A stretch of 64,000 bases of DNA from Bromus sterilis (Eukaryota; Streptophyta; Magnoliopsida; Poales; Poaceae), in contig OX465596.1 in NCBI GenBank assembly GCA_950022295.1, positions 122,802,501 to 122,866,500 on the forward strand, in the 5' to 3' direction. The translations under genes were made by a program, and so were the position numbers. Position 1 is the first letter of the stretch. Each line of letters starts with the position of its first letter. Positions 59,938-64,000 of the stretch are shown here, in pieces. The notes under the pieces were generated by a model that did not search any database, was not told the origin of the DNA, and saw only the letters and a list, made by a program, of their open reading frames with translations.

Positions 59938-61347
59938 TGTTGGGACTCCAAGCGCAGTGGTTTGTAGGAAAACAACAATTTCCCTCAAGTGGATGACCTA
60001 AGGTTTATCCAACTCAGAGAAGTAGAGGTTGAAGATGGTCTCTCTCAAGAAACCCTGCAATTAAGATACAAGAAGTCTCTTGTGTCCCCAACACACCTAA
60101 TACAACTAGGAGTTGTATAGGTGCACTAGTTCGGCGAAGAGATGGTAAAATACGAGTGATAGGTGTGGCAAAGCAAGGTAATATAAATCTGTAATAAAAA
60201 GTGCAGCAAGCAAACATGTGACAAAAGTGAGCACAAACGGTGTAACAATGGTGGAAACAAGGCCTAGGCTTCATAGTTTCACCAGTGGAAACTCTCAACA
60301 ACATTAACATAGTCTAATCACATGATATTTCCCGTAAAACATGCAATGGAGACACACTCGGAGGTCATTCCTTTGTGGTCAAGAGAGGACGAGTATTATG
60401 TAGGGCTACAAAAGCACATCTCAAAGTACGTAGTTCTCAATCTATGGATTTCCCAATGTTACGCGGCCATCCAAAGAGAGTACCACAATCACCACAACAT
60501 ATCTCAAGGATAGTCAAAGACAAGCACCAAGAGACTCTCAATCTTCAATCAACACACAAAAGAGGAAATCACTCATGAAAATATTATTCTAACCCATGTC
60601 CAATAGACCACGGTCACCATGGTCTCGGAGATTATACTAGATAAGATCAAGTGAGTACATCAATCCAATACATAGAGGAAGGGGAAATATCATGGGATCA
60701 CCCTAGATTAACATAGCCTATGATCACAACAAAGATCACATCATGGGAGAGATAATTGACCACATAGCTACTGGTAGAAACCTCAGCCCCAAGGAGGGAC
60801 TACTCCCGCATCATGGAGGGAGGAAGCAACGTCGATGGAGATGAATCCGGGGGCACTTCCCCGTCCTCGCAGGGAGCAGACACAGGAATTCTCGTCCCCC
60901 GAAGCTTGTCGGCGATAGCGGCGGAGATCGGAATTTCTTCTGGAGAAAAGGGGTCTGGAATCAGGGTTTTTGCGACGGTTGTATAAATAAGAGCCAAAGG
61001 GGGCACCAGTCGCCCACGAGGCCAACCGGCGCGGCGAAGCCCTGGGCCGCGCCCACTGGCCGCCTGGGCACCAGGTGGGGCCACTCTGGCCCTTCTTCGG
61101 TGAATCCGGAAGCTTTCGGAACGCTGATTTTTATGTGATTTTTCCCAAATTTTTGGAGCACTTTTAATATGGGGGAAACCTGAAATAGAAAAACAGCAGA
61201 AAACAGGAACTAGCACTGGGGGGCACTGAGTTAATAAGTTAGTCCAAATGTGATCAAAAGTGTATGAAAGTGTATCTAGATCATAGAAATATCACACAAA
61301 ACATGCATGGAGCAAGCAGAAATTATCGATACGTTTGGGACGTATCA
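59938..61347 (-). repeat. 3' LTR of C (about 1410 bp)
   Basis: It ends GGGACGTATCA, followed by ACATC(A/C)CCAAG, the complement of a polypurine tract. It shares CATGCATGGAGCAAG and GTGTATGAAAGTGTAT with B. ORFs in its GC-rich part (60780-61216) have no recognisable product. Confidence 0.72.
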
Positions 61348-64000
61348 ACATCACCAAGATTAATTCCTGCTCGTCCTCGAGTAGGTAAATGATAACAGGC
61401 ATAATTTCTGTGGTGACATTCTAGCAAACATATAAGGACTTTGAAAAGTAAAGAAATCAAGGTATGTGATTCAATTCAAGTCATAACATGCAAGAGTCTA
61501 TATTAGCATTGAAACAAGCAACGAAAGAACATTAGGTGAAAGAGCTCTCCCTGTCCATGACTCGAATGTCTCGAAATGGTGTTTGCGTGCAAGAAGGGCT
61601 ATAGGGAATACGAGAAAAAAATATTTTTGTGTTGAGAACTCAATCTACTAAAGTTTCACACTTGGACTTCTTTGGAATCTTATCTTGACTCGTCCCTAGA
61701 CCACTAGCCAGGTACAAGACAATTTGATCCACTCCTTTTCGATATTTTGAGCACTCATGCAATGGATGAGTGTAAGTACGAAAGTTGACACTTTGGATGG
61801 CAAAGAGATAAATATGGTAGAGGAAGAATACAAAAAGGTGAGAAAGGCTCACATCAATGAGGACAATCATAGGCGAGAAGGCCAAATGATAGATATGATG
61901 TGAGGAGTAGGGATTGTCATGCAACGGAAGCACATATGAGCTAAGAAAAGCTCTCCAATGGAACTAGTGGTTGTGCATCTAACTTGCTCGCTCATTAAGA
62001 CCTAGAGCTCTTTTGAGGAGACTCATCCTTGGAATATGCAAGCACAGTTCTATAGTGTGAAAGTCCCCACATAGCTATATGCATGATCATCTCTATGGAG
62101 TACAAGGATAAGAGGGAGTACTAGTGTGGATCTTTCAAAAGGATAGTAGTGTTGCCCCTTTCTCTCTTTTTATTTTCTTTTTCTCTTTTTTCTATTTTTT
62201 TTATTTTTTGGTGGCCTCAATGGCTCTTTCTATTTAACTCTCATTTGTCCTCTTTGGGATCTAGCTTATGGCCAGGAAGTGATCTTACTGAAACTCAAAG
62301 AATATGGATTATTTTTTCCACTTTGGGATCTTTTCCTCACTTAGGGGAATCATTCTAATTTACAAGAGGGTATAGAAGATCTTTCACACTTTACAAGGTA
62401 CTCAAATCATAAAGAAGATGTAGCTATCATGATGTATGCAATGTATGCCTCTGCCAGTGTAGTAGGAACATGTATGACATGAAGATCAAGTCATGAAGAG
62501 GTGGATGTTGCATGGCAATATATCTCGGAAAGGGTACGGAAATGCCTTGATAGGTAGGTATGGTGGATATTTTGAGGAAAGATATAAGGAGGTTTATGAT
62601 GACAGTGGGTATCATGCCAAGGGTTTGGGTGTACCGGCGAAGGTGGACGCCAACTCTCGGAGTGATAAGGAGGCAATGCACGGCACATGAGAGGCTAGCA
62701 AATAAGATGAGGTGGAAGTGTCAACTTTCAATACTTACATTAGTCCGAAGAACTCATGCACTTATTATCGGTAACTTTCAATCTAATAAGGAGGTTCACA
62801 AAGAGACAGGTACCCCGAGGAGGAGTGTATGGGGGTTTGGTTATCCTTGCGCATCCTCGAATCATGGTACGTGAGTGTACTCTAATATTCGACCCCTCAG
62901 AAGAGTAGTGATCCATCTAGTAGCTAGAGTTCTCAACTAGTTTTGTAGGTTTTTGAAAATACGCATGGATTGACCAAAATACGACACCTATCACTAATAG
63001 GCCAGAGCTCTTGACACCAAAAGTTCAAACATTGCTCACATCAATGCCTCAAAACTATTGCAATTTACTACTAAAATTAAATAGCAACCTCAATTACCTA
63101 CTTTCAAGACAAGACACAACTCAGTGCAACAACCAACTCTCTTAACAAGATAAACATGAAAAATAAAGAGAGTTCCAGCAACAAAATAAACAAAAGACAA
63201 GGCTCTTGCTAAAGACAAACTAAGACTAAAACTAGACATGGAAGTAGATATGAAAAGATAAAGAACACACAACAGCAAAAAGATAGGGATGAAGAATCCT
63301 ATGATGTGTTCTAGATTTTGAAAGTGGAGCGTGTTTCTCTCCCACACAAAGTAAGACGGGATCTAACTTGTTATGAACAGCAAGCAAAGCTAAAGAAAAC
63401 TAAAACTAAAACCTAAGAGCGAGACGCTCCAAGCATAGCACATAACGCATGAAGTGATAAAAATATAGTGAGACGAAGGACAAACTGATGATTGTTGATG
63501 GAGAAGGGGATGCACAGGGGCATCCCCAAGCTTAGACGCTTGAGTCTCCTTGAATATTTGTTGGGGATGCATGGGGGCATCCCCAAGCTTGAGAGCTTGA
63601 CACTCCAGAATCTTCTTTCATCATCTTCCATCGCACACTTGAAAACTCCCTTCATACATAACTCATCATAAGCTGATTAGAGAGGTTAGTACCCTTAATA
63701 AATAATTTTTCCCTACTGGATATAAAGTTATTCTTGAAGATCTACTGTTTCTCAAGATTGCCAAAAGGTTTTTGCAAAGAAAAAGCAAGCTTAAGGTTTG
63801 CAAAAGTTAGGAGAGACAAAACGTGGCAGAATCTGTGAAAAATAGAACAACTGGTAGTAAAGAATTTTTAGGGGTACTTCTGCAACTCAAATAAAAAAAC
63901 TCAGAACATACGAGTTCCGTGATTGTATAGAGCACGCTGTGTAAAAAATTCAGCTCAAAGAGATGAACTGGTGATTTAATCTTATTTTTCCCGTCACGAG
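61348..64000 (-). other. 3' internal noncoding region of C
   Basis: 61348-62465 matches B's internal region. About 62466-62875 is a C-specific segment with no recognised domain. 63490-63610 holds two copies of a GGGATGCA(C/T)(A/G)GGGGCATCCCC block about 80 bases apart. 63700-64000 matches D at 2550-2870. No ORF with a recognisable domain occurs over these 2.65 kb. Confidence 0.65.

Larger units (their letters stand above)
59938..64000 (-). mobile_element. Gypsy element C (relative of B and D), 3' LTR and 3' internal part
   Basis: The 3' LTR is 59938-61347 and the internal region runs to the window end. The right half of the LTR and the adjoining internal sequence are homologous to B, while the left half is strongly diverged (TGTTGGGACTCCAAGC start). 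The left boundary is uncertain by about 30 bases; it could lie at 59907 (TGTCTACACACG). C's internal region lacks RT and integrase throughout its visible 2.65 kb. Confidence 0.72.

Overview
The window is intergenic DNA of a large grass genome, most likely a Triticeae species (wheat, barley, rye or Aegilops). This is inferred from the repeats: Angela/BARE-like Copia LTRs, Athila-like and Tekay/Del-like Gypsy elements with LTRs of 1.4-4.6 kb, a Stowaway MITE, and several levels of nesting. I found no cellular protein-coding gene, no functional tRNA or rRNA gene, no CRISPR array and no bacterial-type operon. Almost every base can be assigned to a transposable element, and every element ORF is broken, truncated or lacks essential domains.

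Left nest (1-33697). A LINE (1-2549, +) ends in the 3' part of a non-autonomous Gypsy element D (minus strand; its 5' LTR is 32035-33697). D's short gag/protease ORF is split by a solo LTR (3844-7417, target-site duplication CATAG). Its leader, next to the primer-binding site, is split by a Copia element A (7666-31978, TSD GCAAC). A is unusual: it carries three LTRs with internal sequence on both sides of the middle one. A is in turn split by a complete Tekay-like Gypsy element K (11619-25846, TSD TACAC; LTRs of 4561 and 4574 bp). K has one gag-pol frame with five premature stops.

Right nest (33698-64000). A short LTR-like host fragment I (33698-34123) holds Copia element H (34124-40174, minus), which contains a 52-bp minisatellite and a Stowaway MITE. 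H is cut by Athila-like element G (40175-46274, +), whose protease/RT region carries a 1401-bp direct tandem duplication. G is cut by Tekay-like element E (46275-57162, minus). E's 3' LTR holds a 602-bp solo LTR J (47953-48554, TSD AACCT) and a complete non-autonomous element F full of tandem repeats (50037-53898, TSD GGTGC). E's RT gene is cut by element B (57163-59937, minus, same family as D), which abuts or holds element C (59938 to beyond the end, minus).

The nesting gives a relative chronology: D before A before K; and I before H before G before E before F, J and B, with B before C. The most interesting leads are a conserved palindromic module with a compensatory change in the LTRs of three different Tekay-like families, two tRNA-like units with Pol III boxes and T-tracts inside the K LTR, the three-LTR Copia structure, the 1401-bp duplication whose two copies share older inactivating mutations, and the repeat-rich element F. 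Family names are clade-level calls from motifs; no database was searched.
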